Shown here piece after piece: positions 1-7,994 of a DNA stretch of 64,000 nt. Both the position numbers and the translations under genes were made by a program. Position 1 is the stretch's first letter; the number at the start of each line of letters is the position of its first letter. The DNA is from Gemmatimonadota bacterium (GTDB taxonomy: Bacteria > Gemmatimonadota > Gemmatimonadetes > Longimicrobiales > Gaopeijiaceae): positions 1,242,001-1,306,000 of the forward strand of contig JAWKQO010000001.1 in assembly GCA_041390105.1 (NCBI GenBank), given 5' to 3'. A model generated the notes under the pieces. It ran no database searches, was not told where the DNA came from, and saw only the letters and a program-made list of their open reading frames with translations.

Positions 1-75
1 AGGATGTAGCGGGCGGGCGGGTGCCGTTGCCCGCGCGCGCCTCGCCCTAGTCTGCGACCGTGATTCGAACCGAAG

Positions 76-147
<72 letters not shown>

Positions 148-190
148 TTACCCACCGTTCCTGACCGGTGCTCACCCGGTCAGCACTGCA

Positions 191-264
191 AGCGGGAGAC
201 GGGACTCGAACCCGCGACCCTCAGCTTGGAAGGCTGATGCTCTAGCCAACTGAGCTACTCCCGC
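191..264 (-). tRNA. tRNA-Gly(TCC)
   Basis: The minus strand starts GCGGGAGTAGCTC and ends with the complementary CTCCCGC plus discriminator T. The anticodon loop CTTCCAA carries TCC (Gly). The T-arm has the canonical GGTTCGAGTCC. It is third in the four-tRNA cluster, 43 nt upstream of tRNA-Thr(GGT) and 15 nt after tRNA-Tyr, so probably processed from one precursor. Confidence 0.95.
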
Positions 265-279
265 ACACTCGACCACCGA

Positions 280-362
280 TGGTGGGGGAAGGATTCGAAC
301 CTTCGAAGGCATGAGCCAGCAGATTTACAGTCTGCCCCGTTTGACCGCTTCGGTACCCCACC
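280..362 (-). tRNA. tRNA-Tyr(GTA)
   Basis: An 83-nt class II tRNA with a long variable arm after the anticodon stem. The anticodon is GTA (Tyr) in a CTGTAAA loop. The acceptor GGTGGGG pairs with CCCCACC, and the discriminator is A as expected for tyrosine. It is second in the cluster. Confidence 0.95.
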
Positions 363-434
363 GGCCGTGCCGGCCCTGCCCTTCGCCGGCGGAGGCCGGA
401 CGCCCCCATCCCTGGGAGCCCCGGCGACCACACG

Positions 435-507
435 AGCTGACGAAGGGACTCGAACCCTTAACCTGCTGCTTACAAGGCAGCTGCTCTACCAATTGAGCTA
501 CGTCAGC
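435..507 (-). tRNA. tRNA-Thr(TGT)
   Basis: The minus strand begins GCTGACGTAGCTC, has anticodon TGT in the loop CTTGTAA, and ends in the complementary CGTCAGC plus T. It is the first tRNA of the cluster. Its 5' end lies about 10 nt downstream of the transcription start expected from the near-consensus promoter at 524-553. Confidence 0.95.
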
Positions 508-523
508 GGAAACAGAGCCAGTT

Positions 524-553
524 AGTATAGGCCTCTATTTCCTGGAGTGTCAA
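524..553 (-). promoter_or_regulatory. sigma70-type promoter of the tRNA cluster
   Basis: Read on the minus strand: TTGACA (553-548), an 18-nt spacer, then TATACT (529-524). The -35 hexamer is perfect and the -10 has five of six consensus bases. The -35 contains the TGA stop codon of cysS (552-550), so the promoter overlaps the end of the upstream gene. The start would fall near 517, just before the first tRNA at 507. This is the strongest promoter-like sequence noticed in the window. Confidence 0.8.
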
Positions 554-2001
554 CCGGATCGGTCCCCTCCCGCCGCCAGCTTCCAGCGGGTCCCCCCAGG
601 CGTGTCTTCCAGGATCACGCCCTCGGCAGCGAGCCGATCCCGGATGTCGTCCGCCGCCTGGAAATCCCTGCGCGCCCGGGCCTCGTCCCGCTGGGCCACC
701 AGCGCTTCGATCTCCCGCTCCCGCCCCGCCGACGTCTCCTGCGCTCGTCGCGCCAGCTCGAGCAGCCCCAGGACCGAATCGACCGACTCCAGGGCCTCCC
801 GCGCCTGAGCGCGCTCGCTCCCCGGCGTGCCGGGATGGGCATCCAGCTCCGCGTTCACATCGCGCACCCACCCGAACAACGCGGCCAGCGCATTGGGGGT
901 GTTGAGGTCGTCGTCCATGGCCGCGCGGAACTCGGCCCGCAGCCGTGCCGCCAACTCCTCCATGCGCGTGGAGTGGCTGAAGGCGGACTGCCCCTCCTCT
1001 TCCAGGCGGAGTGCGAGATCAGCGAGCCGGCGCACGGCTGCACTCGATGCCGCGAGGCCTTCGCGCTTGAAGTTCAGCTCGTGACGGTAGTGCGACGAGA
1101 TCAACATGTGCCGCACCGCGGCAGGGTCCACGCCTGCGTCGAGGAGTTGTCGCACGGTGAGTGTGTTGCCCAACGACTTCGACATCTTGCGGTCTTCGAG
1201 CAGAAGGTGCTTCACGTGCACCCAGTACCGCACGAAGGTCCGGCCGGTCAGCCCCTCCGACTGCGCGATCTCGTCCTCGTGGTGGGGAAAGACCAGGTCC
1301 TCGCCACCCAGGTGGATATCCAACGTCTCGGCCAGCTCGCCCATGCTCATGGCCGAGCACTCGATGTGCCAGCCGGGCCGCCCCCGCCCCCACGGTGAAT
1401 CCCAAGCCGCACCGACCTCCTCGTCCACCGGCTTGGCGGCCTTCCACAGCGCGAAATCGCGGGCGTCGTCCTTGGCGTATTCGTCTACCGCCACGCGGGC
1501 ACCCGAGCGCACCGCATCGGGATCGATCCCCGACAGCTTCCCATAGTCTGGAAAGGCCGCGATGCGGTAGTACACCGAGCCGTCTTCCGTGGTGTAGGCC
1601 AGACCCTTCTCGATCAGGCGACCGATGAAGTCCAACATCTGCGGAACCCAATGCGTCGCGAGCGGAGTCGCATCCGGGCGGCGGATCCCGAGCGCCGCGG
1701 ACTCCGACAGGATGGCATCCGCGTAGGGACGGGTGTACTCCTGCAGCGGAACGCCGCGGCGTCGTGCTCCTTCGATGGTCTTGTCGTCGACGTCGGTCAG
1801 GTTCATGACGAAGCGAACGTCGTAGCCCGACCAGATCAGGTAGCGGCGGAGGACGTCATAGAAGACGAAGGACCGGAAGTTCCCGATGTGCGCGTGGTTG
1901 TACACCGTCGGTCCGCAGGCATATACGAGAACCCGCGGCGCATGCAGCGGCTCGAAGGGCCGGGCGGACCGGGTCAGGGTATCGTAGAGCTCCAGCGACA
2001 T
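550..2001 (-). CDS. cysS: cysteinyl-tRNA synthetase
   Basis: Charges tRNA-Cys with cysteine in the cytoplasm. The 483-residue protein matches the family's usual length. The class I signature HAHIGN is at about residue 36 and KMSKS at 272-276. Likely zinc ligands are visible: Cys29 (in ACGPTVY), Cys215 (in HIECSAMS) and His240/Glu244 (in FPHHEDE). The C-terminal third is the helical DALR-like region. The ATG at 2001 opens directly onto the conserved N-terminus (MSLELYDTLT). It lies 29 nt downstream of the small secreted-protein gene on the same strand and is the last protein gene before the tRNA cluster. Confidence 0.97.
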   Translation of the reverse strand: MSLELYDTLTRSARPFEPLHAPRVLVYACGPTVYNHAHIGNFRSFVFYDVLRRYLIWSGYDVRFVMNLTDVDDKTIEGARRRGVPLQEYTRPYADAILSESAALGIRRPDATPLATHWVPQMLDFIGRLIEKGLAYTTEDGSVYYRIAAFPDYGKLSGIDPDAVRSGARVAVDEYAKDDARDFALWKAAKPVDEEVGAAWDSPWGRGRPGWHIECSAMSMGELAETLDIHLGGEDLVFPHHEDEIAQSEGLTGRTFVRYWVHVKHLLLEDRKMSKSLGNTLTVRQLLDAGVDPAAVRHMLISSHYRHELNFKREGLAASSAAVRRLADLALRLEEEGQSAFSHSTRMEELAARLRAEFRAAMDDDLNTPNALAALFGWVRDVNAELDAHPGTPGSERAQAREALESVDSVLGLLELARRAQETSAGREREIEALVAQRDEARARRDFQAADDIRDRLAAEGVILEDTPGGTRWKLAAGGDRSG

Positions 2002-2030
2002 CGTCGTCCGTTCTTTCGTCGTGGCAGGGG

Positions 2031-2483
2031 TCAGACGCGCCCGCGCCCGGCGCGCGGCAACACCCGCAACTCGTCGATCCACCAGCGGCCCTCGTCCCAC
2101 ACGAGGCTGGTGAACAGGCGGTAGCGTACCGCCTCCGAGGTCCCCAGCACCACCGTGTCCCACTCCATCTCGGCGAACCCCCGTCCGGGGTCGCCCTCCG
2201 TCGCCGCGACGCGGCCGCTACGCATCCCTCCGGCCTCGTGGGCGTCGAAGAAGTCCCGGAGCGCCGCCAATGCCTGCCCGGGCGCCAGTCCGGAGTGCGT
2301 CTCGTCGTGCAGGTGCAGGAGGACACCGTCGGGACGCAGCCACTCCCGGACCCCACCCCAGTCCCGCTCGGCCAACGCTCGCTGCACGGCCCGAGCGCTT
2401 CCGTTCAAACCCTCCTGAGCCGACGCTGGAACTGGCACCCACGCCAACAGGAGAATCCAGGCGGCATTGCGAACGGCCTTCAC
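2031..2483 (-). CDS. small secreted protein, NTF2/DUF4783-like
   Basis: 150 residues starting at GTG 2483, which overlaps the pyrF stop by 4 nt (GTGA), so translation is probably coupled. The first ~22 residues form a Sec signal peptide (VRNAAWILLLAWVPVPASAQ). The remainder, rich in W, G and aromatic residues with alternating helix then beta-strands (LVWDEGRWWIDELRV at the end), resembles NTF2-fold DUF4783 proteins. No enzyme motif is seen. Function unknown; being exported, it is unlikely to join in pyrimidine synthesis despite the operon position. Confidence 0.65.
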   Translation of the reverse strand: MKAVRNAAWILLLAWVPVPASAQEGLNGSARAVQRALAERDWGGVREWLRPDGVLLHLHDETHSGLAPGQALAALRDFFDAHEAGGMRSGRVAATEGDPGRGFAEMEWDTVVLGTSEAVRYRLFTSLVWDEGRWWIDELRVLPRAGRGRV

Positions 2484-3208
2484 GTTCGCTGGAACGCGGC
2501 GGCCAGCTCCGCGTGCACCCGGGCGAGCGCCGCCGCAGGGTCCGCGGCGCCGGTGACGGCACGGCCGATCACCAGGAGGTCGGACCCCGCCCGGGCGGCC
2601 TCCGTCGGGGACGCGACCCGGGCCTGGTCATCGACCCCCTGATGGACGAGACGGATCCCGGGGGTCACCAGCAAGAGGCGCCGCCCGAAGGCCTCGCGCA
2701 GCCCGCTGGCCTCCGCCACCGAGCAGACCACGCCGTCCAGACCGGCGTCGAGCGCCCATCCGGCCCTGCGGCGGACCTCCTGTTCCACGTCGACCGGCGC
2801 CCGCCCCAACAGGAGCGAGAGGGCCGGGGCATCCAAAGACGTCAGCACCGTCACCCCCAACAGACGCACCCCCCCCTGAGCCGCTCGCGCGGCGGCCTCC
2901 AGCATGGTCGGCCCGCCGCTCGTGTGCACGGTCAGCCACTCGACCCCCAGGCGGGCGGCCACCGCGACTGCGCCGGCCACGGTGTTGGGGATGTCGTGGA
3001 GCTTGAGGTCGAGGAAGACCCGATGGCCCCTCTGCAGCACCTCGCGAACCAGCGCGGGCCCCTCGGCGGCGAAGAGCTCGAGGCCGACCTTGTAGATCCG
3101 CGGCTCGGGCCCCAAGCGATCGAGGAGGGCCAGGGCAGTGCCCCGGTCGGGTACATCGAGAGCCAGAGCAACCTGCGGTCGTCCGCTCTCGAGAGGATCT
3201 GGACTCAC
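2480..3208 (-). CDS. pyrF: orotidine 5'-phosphate decarboxylase
   Basis: Last step of UMP synthesis: decarboxylates OMP. 242 residues. The catalytic tetrad region DLKLHD has Asp67, Lys69 and Asp72, preceded by Lys40 in YKVGLELF; the phosphate-binding end contains VTPGIR and VIGRAVT. The start is GTG at 3208, whose bases overlap the pyrD stop (GTGA); upstream in-frame codons run into pyrD and are not homologous. The gene is coupled to pyrD upstream and to the small secreted-protein gene downstream. Confidence 0.95.
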   Translation of the reverse strand: MSPDPLESGRPQVALALDVPDRGTALALLDRLGPEPRIYKVGLELFAAEGPALVREVLQRGHRVFLDLKLHDIPNTVAGAVAVAARLGVEWLTVHTSGGPTMLEAAARAAQGGVRLLGVTVLTSLDAPALSLLLGRAPVDVEQEVRRRAGWALDAGLDGVVCSVAEASGLREAFGRRLLLVTPGIRLVHQGVDDQARVASPTEAARAGSDLLVIGRAVTGAADPAAALARVHAELAAAFQRT

Positions 3209-4125
3209 TGCGTTCTGCCAGCTCCGATCAGCGCCTTCACATGCGCGAACCCGCGCTCGCGGCCGAACCGGCCGAGTTCCTCGACTACCCGGCCCGCGGA
3301 AGCGGGATCCGCGAACGAGGCCGTGCCGATCTGGACCAGTGAAGCGCCGGCGAGCAGGTATTGCACGGCATCTCCGGCAGTGGCCACGCCACCCACGCCC
3401 ACGATCGGCACCTCGACGCGCTGGCGCGCCCTCCACACCGCATGCACTCCGACGGGAAGGAGGGCAGGACCGCTCATGCCACCCGGACCCGCGCCGAGAC
3501 GAGCGACACGGGTGTCCACGTCGAACTGCAGCCCCGGAAGCGTGTTGACCATGGTGACCCCGTCCGCCCCGGCTTCGACGGCCAGACGAGCGCTCTCTCC
3601 CGGGTCGGGAGCGTTCGGCGCCAGCTTGGCCCAGAGCGGACGGTCGGTCCGCGCCCGCACGCGTTCCAGGACGGCGACCAACGCCTCCGGATCGAGAGCG
3701 AACGGAAGACCGCCACGCTTGGCGTCGTTGGGGCAGGAGAGGTTGATCTCGAACCCGACGAACCCGTCGGCGTCGTCCAGGCGCGCGACCACATGCTCGT
3801 ACTCGTCGGCATCATGACCCGCGACGCTCACGAAGACACGGGGACGCCGGACGTGGTCCCGAAGCCACGGGAGCTTCGATCGTTTCACTTCATCCACGCC
3901 GGGGTTCGCCAGCCCGATGGAATTCAGCATACCGGCATGGAACTCCGCCACCCGGGGCGCGGGGTTGCCCCCTCGCGGCTCCCGCGTCACGGATTTGGTG
4001 ACGAAGCCCCCCAGTGCTTCCAGGTCCGTGACCTCGACCAACTCCTGTCCGAAGCCACAGGTTCCGGCCGCCAGCAGCACAGGGTTTGGGAAGCGGGTTC
4101 CGAAGAGCTCCTGTTCGAGCCTCAT
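3205..4125 (-). CDS. pyrD: dihydroorotate dehydrogenase, class 1B-like catalytic subunit
   Basis: Oxidises dihydroorotate to orotate using FMN. 306 residues, cytosolic. Class 1 hallmarks: TKSVTREPRGGNPAPR (FMN/substrate loop, Lys44) and INLSCPN with the class 1 catalytic base Cys131, rather than the Ser of class 2. The glycine-rich phosphate-binding GVGGVATAGDA is near the C-terminus. Class 1B enzymes normally work with an FeS/FAD subunit PyrK; no pyrK is next to this gene or seen in the window. It begins in an ATGA overlap with the amidase gene and continues into pyrF. Confidence 0.95.
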   Translation of the reverse strand: MRLEQELFGTRFPNPVLLAAGTCGFGQELVEVTDLEALGGFVTKSVTREPRGGNPAPRVAEFHAGMLNSIGLANPGVDEVKRSKLPWLRDHVRRPRVFVSVAGHDADEYEHVVARLDDADGFVGFEINLSCPNDAKRGGLPFALDPEALVAVLERVRARTDRPLWAKLAPNAPDPGESARLAVEAGADGVTMVNTLPGLQFDVDTRVARLGAGPGGMSGPALLPVGVHAVWRARQRVEVPIVGVGGVATAGDAVQYLLAGASLVQIGTASFADPASAGRVVEELGRFGRERGFAHVKALIGAGRTQ

Positions 4126-5291
4126 CGCCCCACCGGGGCGTTCAGCGCTGCCGACCCGGTCGGATACTGCTCGAAGAAGCGCTGAACCGCCGTGGCGAGC
4201 GCACCGGCCGCGCTCTCCTGGAACTCGGGCCGGCCCAGGAGCCGCTCTTCCCCCGCATGCGTCAGGTAGCCCACCTCGATCAGGACGGCCGGCATCAGCG
4301 CGTTCGTGATCACAGCGAATGGGCCCTGCTTGACCCCGCGGTTGCGTCCGGGATGCACCTGCTCCAGGTCCTCGCCCAGGACCTCGGCGAGGTGGGCTGA
4401 CCAGTGTTGGTAGTCGAGGTTGCGCAGTTCTCCGAGGATCTGCCCCAGCTCGTCGGGCGCTGGTCCCGACAGGACGGTCTGATCCGCAGCGTTTTCGATG
4501 GCCGCCACGCGGCGCTCGTCGTCGGTGCGAGCCTCGGAGAGGTAGTAGATCTCGAAGCCCCGCGTGGCCCGGGACGCGGGCAGCGCGTTCGCGTGGATGC
4601 TCAGGAAGATGCCGGGTCGATCACCCTTCACGAGCGTCGCCATTTCGCCGCGGCGCCAAAGCGGGACCCGCACGTCCCGGTCGCGGGTCAGATGGACCTC
4701 GATCGTCGAGTCACGGGCCAGCTCCTGGGCGAGCGCTCGCGCGATGCCGAGCGCCACGTCCTTCTCCCGCACGCCACCACTGCCGATCGCACCGGGGTCT
4801 CGCCCCCCGTGGCCCGGGTCGATCACCACCACTCTCGACGCGCGCGTCTGCACGGGTGGCGGCGGCGGCCTCAGGGCCACCTGCGTTTCAAACAGGGTGC
4901 GCGTTGCCGGATCGAACCCGAACCCCGGCACGCGATCGGGGAAGAAGTCGACGAGCAACTGGACGGGCACCAGAACCTGACCGCGCTCCACGTAGGGCGC
5001 ATCCGTGAACTGCAGTAGGTCGTCGTCCCAGCGGAAGTAGGGCGTGCCCACGGCAAGGCGGATCCGCCCCCCGTTCACGCCGATGGAGACGGTATCCCGA
5101 TGGCGCTCGACCGGCCAGCCGAAGTGGGCCAGCTCGGTCGCGTCGAAGGCGGCGAAGCCACGGCGGTCGTCGACCGCCACGGCCTCCGACTCCCGACCTC
5201 CCAGCCGGATCCACACGTCGGGGGCCTGCGCGACTCCAACACCGGGCTGTCCCCAGGCGGCGAGTCCGAGCAGAAGTGCCAGCCGCTTCAT
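4122..5291 (-). CDS. N-acetylmuramoyl-L-alanine amidase (Amidase_3), exported
   Basis: Cleaves the amide between MurNAc and the stem peptide in the periplasm, used in cell separation and wall turnover. 389 residues from ATG 5291. Residues 1-22 are a signal peptide; ~25-135 resemble a copper-amine-oxidase-N/AMIN-type wall-binding domain; a proline linker (141-147) follows; then Amidase_3 with zinc ligands His161 (DPGHGG), Glu176 (REKD), His233 (SIHANA) and catalytic Glu339 (LIEVGYL). ATGA overlaps link it to smpB upstream and pyrD downstream. Longer in-frame starts would run antisense to nothing known but deep into smpB, so were rejected. Confidence 0.93.
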   Translation of the reverse strand: MKRLALLLGLAAWGQPGVGVAQAPDVWIRLGGRESEAVAVDDRRGFAAFDATELAHFGWPVERHRDTVSIGVNGGRIRLAVGTPYFRWDDDLLQFTDAPYVERGQVLVPVQLLVDFFPDRVPGFGFDPATRTLFETQVALRPPPPPVQTRASRVVVIDPGHGGRDPGAIGSGGVREKDVALGIARALAQELARDSTIEVHLTRDRDVRVPLWRRGEMATLVKGDRPGIFLSIHANALPASRATRGFEIYYLSEARTDDERRVAAIENAADQTVLSGPAPDELGQILGELRNLDYQHWSAHLAEVLGEDLEQVHPGRNRGVKQGPFAVITNALMPAVLIEVGYLTHAGEERLLGRPEFQESAAGALATAVQRFFEQYPTGSAALNAPVGR

Positions 5292-5752
5292 CCGCGCCGC
5301 CCCAGCGCCCGGGCGGCATCGCGCTCCTGCATGCGCTCCCGGATGCTGTCGCGCTTGTCGTGCAACTTCTTCCCGCGGCCGAGGCCCAGAGCGACCTTGG
5401 CCCGGCCTCTGCGGAAGTGGATATCCAGGGGGACCAGGGTCAGCCCCTTCTCCTCGACCCGCCCCACCAGCTTGCGGATCTCTTGGCGGTGCAACAGCAG
5501 CTTGCGGGGGCGTACCGGGTCGAGGTTCCAGCGGTTCGCTTCCTCGTAGGGGCTGATGTGCAGGCTGTGCAGCCACACCTCCCCGTCCTGGACGCGCGCG
5601 AACGCGTCCTGAAACGCCACCTTGCCCTGACGGAGCGACTTGACCTCGGGACCCGTCAGCACGATCCCCGCCTCCCACTCATCGAGAATCTGATACTCGT
5701 GGCGGGCTTTCTTGTTGCGGGCCACGACCTGGACCGCCCCTTCATTGCTCAC
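5288..5752 (-). CDS. smpB: SsrA-binding protein SmpB
   Basis: RNA-binding partner of tmRNA in ribosome rescue. 154 residues, standard length. Family motifs: NKKARHEYQI at the N-terminus, GIVLTGPEVKSLR, HSLHISPYE, and the basic C-terminal tail GRGKKLHDKRDSIRER that reaches the ribosomal decoding centre. ATG at 5752. It is 13 nt downstream of the L,D-transpeptidase gene and overlaps the amidase start by 4 nt. No ssrA gene is visible in the window. Confidence 0.97.
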   Translation of the reverse strand: MSNEGAVQVVARNKKARHEYQILDEWEAGIVLTGPEVKSLRQGKVAFQDAFARVQDGEVWLHSLHISPYEEANRWNLDPVRPRKLLLHRQEIRKLVGRVEEKGLTLVPLDIHFRRGRAKVALGLGRGKKLHDKRDSIRERMQERDAARALGRRG

Positions 5753-5765
5753 AGCGCGGCTCGGC

Positions 5766-6407
5766 TCAGTAGATGAGGACCGGCGTGCCGACCTCGACCC
5801 GGTGGTAGAGGTCCCGCGCCGCTTCGTTCGTGAGGCGAATGCATCCGTGCGAGACCCTCCGGCGCTCCGGGTCGGGATTGAGGAGAAGACCGGGCGAGTT
5901 GGTTCCGTGGATGGCCAGCCCGTCTCCGAGGTAGAGTGCCGTGGTCCCCATCACGCCGGGAATCCGTCGGGAGGGGTGGTCCTGCGGAGGGATGCGGATC
6001 CCTTTCTCGACGTAGTACCAGTCCGGTGCCTCCCAAACGGGGTCCTTCTCCATTCGGCGAACACGAAAGAGACCCTTGGGGGTTGTGAACTGCCAACGCT
6101 TCCCCTGGCCCGACAGCCGAAACCCCGTCCCGGTTCCGGCCGGCGCCGACCAGATGATCCGACCCCCCTCCATCAGAAGGACCCGGTTCTCGGCGAGATG
6201 GACCACGATGTAGGGACCCGCATGATCCAGCAGGGGCTGATCGAGCTCGAGACCGTGCTCCACCGCCCGGGTGCGGTAGAGGGTCCCGTCGTCGCCGTCG
6301 AGGAGCTGGGCACCGACCGGCACGGCCGAAGCCCAGGCGGCGGCGACCACTGTGGTCGCGCCCCACCGGGAAAGGCGCCTCATCCGTGCGATCCGGGCTC
6401 TCATCAT
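5766..6407 (-). CDS. L,D-transpeptidase (YkuD family), exported
   Basis: Cross-links peptidoglycan 3->3 or attaches proteins to the wall. From the ATG pair at 6407 it has 213 residues: signal peptide to about 33 (ending PVGAQ), then the YkuD domain with IHGTN (His167) and SHGCIRL (Cys189, the catalytic nucleophile). An ATG at 6470 would add 21 residues and overlap yihY; the signal peptide lies nearer the later start, so 6407 is preferred but not certain. Neighbouring amidase supports a role in wall remodelling. Confidence 0.9.
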   Translation of the reverse strand: MMRARIARMRRLSRWGATTVVAAAWASAVPVGAQLLDGDDGTLYRTRAVEHGLELDQPLLDHAGPYIVVHLAENRVLLMEGGRIIWSAPAGTGTGFRLSGQGKRWQFTTPKGLFRVRRMEKDPVWEAPDWYYVEKGIRIPPQDHPSRRIPGVMGTTALYLGDGLAIHGTNSPGLLLNPDPERRRVSHGCIRLTNEAARDLYHRVEVGTPVLIY

Positions 6408-6450
6408 CCGTCCAACCTGGTTCTCCCTGCGGGTCGTCCGCAGGGTCCCC

Positions 6451-7395
6451 CTATTGTGGCACCCGCTCAACGAGGGGGCGACCCGCCGGGGAAGCCTCCC
6501 CTGAAACGGCGGCTTCCTGTTCCCCGTTCAAGATGCGTTCCGCGGCGAGGGGTCCCAGGCCGTTGAGGACCACCGACGCCTCGCCGCCCAGCACGAAAGC
6601 CACGGACGCGTAGTACAAGTAGAAGAAGAGCACCGCCAGGGTCGCCAGGTTCCCGTAGGTGCTGGAAAAGTCCGCCACGTTCCGGATGTACCAGGCGAAC
6701 GCCTCTTTCAGCACCGTCAGGCTCACCGCCGTGATCGTGGCCGCGGTCAGGGTCGTCCGCCGAGGAAGTCGGCCCAGGGGGACCACCCGATAGATCACCA
6801 GCAGCAGGATCCACATGAACAGGAGCTCCAGCGCAGCTCCGGCACCCTCGTTCACCCAGCGGCTCGGAGCGAGCCCCGCTCGCTCGGAAAGCAGGCCGAT
6901 CAGCTGCGACGTACCGCGGGCCAGGCCGAGCCCCAGGATGATGAAGGAGGCCCCGACCAGCACCATGCGGAAATCGAACCATTTCCCCGCCACCAACGAC
7001 CGGTCGACTCTCTGATCGAAGACCCGCCTCAGGACCGAGCGCAGCGTCCCGACCAGCCGCGTGGAGATCCAGACGAGAACGAGGGCACCCGCGAGGGACA
7101 GGCCGGCGCTGCGGTCGACCACCCCGCCCACCGTATCCTCGAGTGCCGCCACCAGGTCGGGGTCCACCGCGCCGCGGGGCAGGAGTCGTAGAACCAACCC
7201 CACGGCTCCCGCGCCCGGATCGACGAAGCGGGCCCGCAGCACCCAGCCGGTCACGCCGGCGGCGAGCAGGAGGATCGGCACAATGGCGATCACCAGATTG
7301 AAGGTGATCGCGCCCGCCATGAAGAAGATGTCGTCGCGGTACGCCTTGCCGATGAGGTCGCGGATGAAGCGCCACCCGCGGGCCGCGCGGGTCAC
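6451..7395 (-). CDS. YihY/BrkB family inner-membrane protein
   Basis: 314 residues with about six hydrophobic segments and the family's signature near the N-terminus (IFFMAGAITFNLVIAIVP), plus ADFSSTYGNLATLAVLFFYLYY near the C-terminus (shown here only as its location, about residues 240-262). The family was once called RNase BN; that activity is now assigned to a different protein, and YihY function is unknown. GTG start at 7395 overlaps the YtxH-like stop (GTGA), indicating coupling. Confidence 0.85.
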   Translation of the reverse strand: MTRAARGWRFIRDLIGKAYRDDIFFMAGAITFNLVIAIVPILLLAAGVTGWVLRARFVDPGAGAVGLVLRLLPRGAVDPDLVAALEDTVGGVVDRSAGLSLAGALVLVWISTRLVGTLRSVLRRVFDQRVDRSLVAGKWFDFRMVLVGASFIILGLGLARGTSQLIGLLSERAGLAPSRWVNEGAGAALELLFMWILLLVIYRVVPLGRLPRRTTLTAATITAVSLTVLKEAFAWYIRNVADFSSTYGNLATLAVLFFYLYYASVAFVLGGEASVVLNGLGPLAAERILNGEQEAAVSGEASPAGRPLVERVPQ

Positions 7396-7811
7396 GACTC
7401 GCTGTCGGCGTCCCCCGGGACTTCGCGGGCGGCGGTGCGTGCGGCGTCAATCCCCGCACGGTACGCCGCCTTGGTCTGCTCGAGGCGACGTTCGAGGTCG
7501 CCGCGCGCGTCGCGCGCGGCCTGCCGTCCGGAGTCGATCGCCCCGCGCACGTCGTCCACCCGTGAATGGAGTTCCTCGCGTGCGTCGTCGACGCGCTGTC
7601 CGAGGGCTCGACTCGCATCGCGCACGCGTTCCTCGGCGATGCCCTTCCATTTACGGGCCTGGGCCTTCAACTCGGCCTGCGTCTCCTCTCCCGAGCGCGG
7701 AGCCAGGAGGAGGGCCACGCCGGCGCCGAGCAGCGCTCCGAGTACGAACGACCCGAATCCGCTGCCACCCTTCTCGACGATGATATAGGGAGATTCCCCG
7801 CGCTCGCTCAT
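7392..7811 (-). CDS. YtxH-like membrane-anchored coiled-coil protein
   Basis: 139 residues. One N-terminal transmembrane helix (FGSFVLGALLGAGVALLLAP, about residues 18-37) is followed by a charged, Ala/Arg/Asp-rich helical tail with heptad character (VDDAREELHSRVDDVRGAI). This is the layout of YtxH-domain stress/envelope proteins whose biochemical role is not known. ATG 7811 is chosen because conservation-like composition and the helix start just after it. Translationally coupled to yihY. No clear Shine-Dalgarno. Confidence 0.7.
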   Translation of the reverse strand: MSERGESPYIIVEKGGSGFGSFVLGALLGAGVALLLAPRSGEETQAELKAQARKWKGIAEERVRDASRALGQRVDDAREELHSRVDDVRGAIDSGRQAARDARGDLERRLEQTKAAYRAGIDAARTAAREVPGDADSES

Positions 7812-7908
7812 GGTACGACTCACGAGTTTGAAGGAGATCCGGGGGCCTTCCAGAAGGCGCGTCCGGGTAGATTGGAAGGTAACCCACCCCTCCGGGCCGG
7901 TACAGGAG

Positions 7909-7994
7909 CGGCTCCGCACAGGAGCCGTGCCACCACGGCGTCAGGGCTTCCCCCCGGATGGGATCCGCAACCGGCGGCCGCGTAGCGAGCCGCC
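7909..7994 (-). terminator. two stem-loops after pgi (possible attenuating terminator)
   Basis: The 183-nt gap between pgi and the YtxH-like gene holds a GGCGGC/GCCGCC stem with a 10-nt loop at 7973-7994, directly abutting the pgi stop codon, and a CGGCTCC/GGAGCCG stem with a 5-nt loop at 7909-7927. Neither is followed by a U-run on the minus strand, so they may only attenuate or stabilise the pgi message. Confidence 0.35.

Noticed and set aside
58..75. T-loop-like GGTTCGAATC just after tRNA-Thr(GGT)
   Set aside because: It looks like a tRNA B-box, but the other arms of such a tRNA would have to lie inside tRNA-Thr and are absent; at most a short remnant.
5288..5752. tmRNA (ssrA) beside smpB
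   Set aside because: The gaps around smpB are too short (13 nt and an overlap) and no tmRNA-like ends were seen elsewhere in the non-coding gaps.
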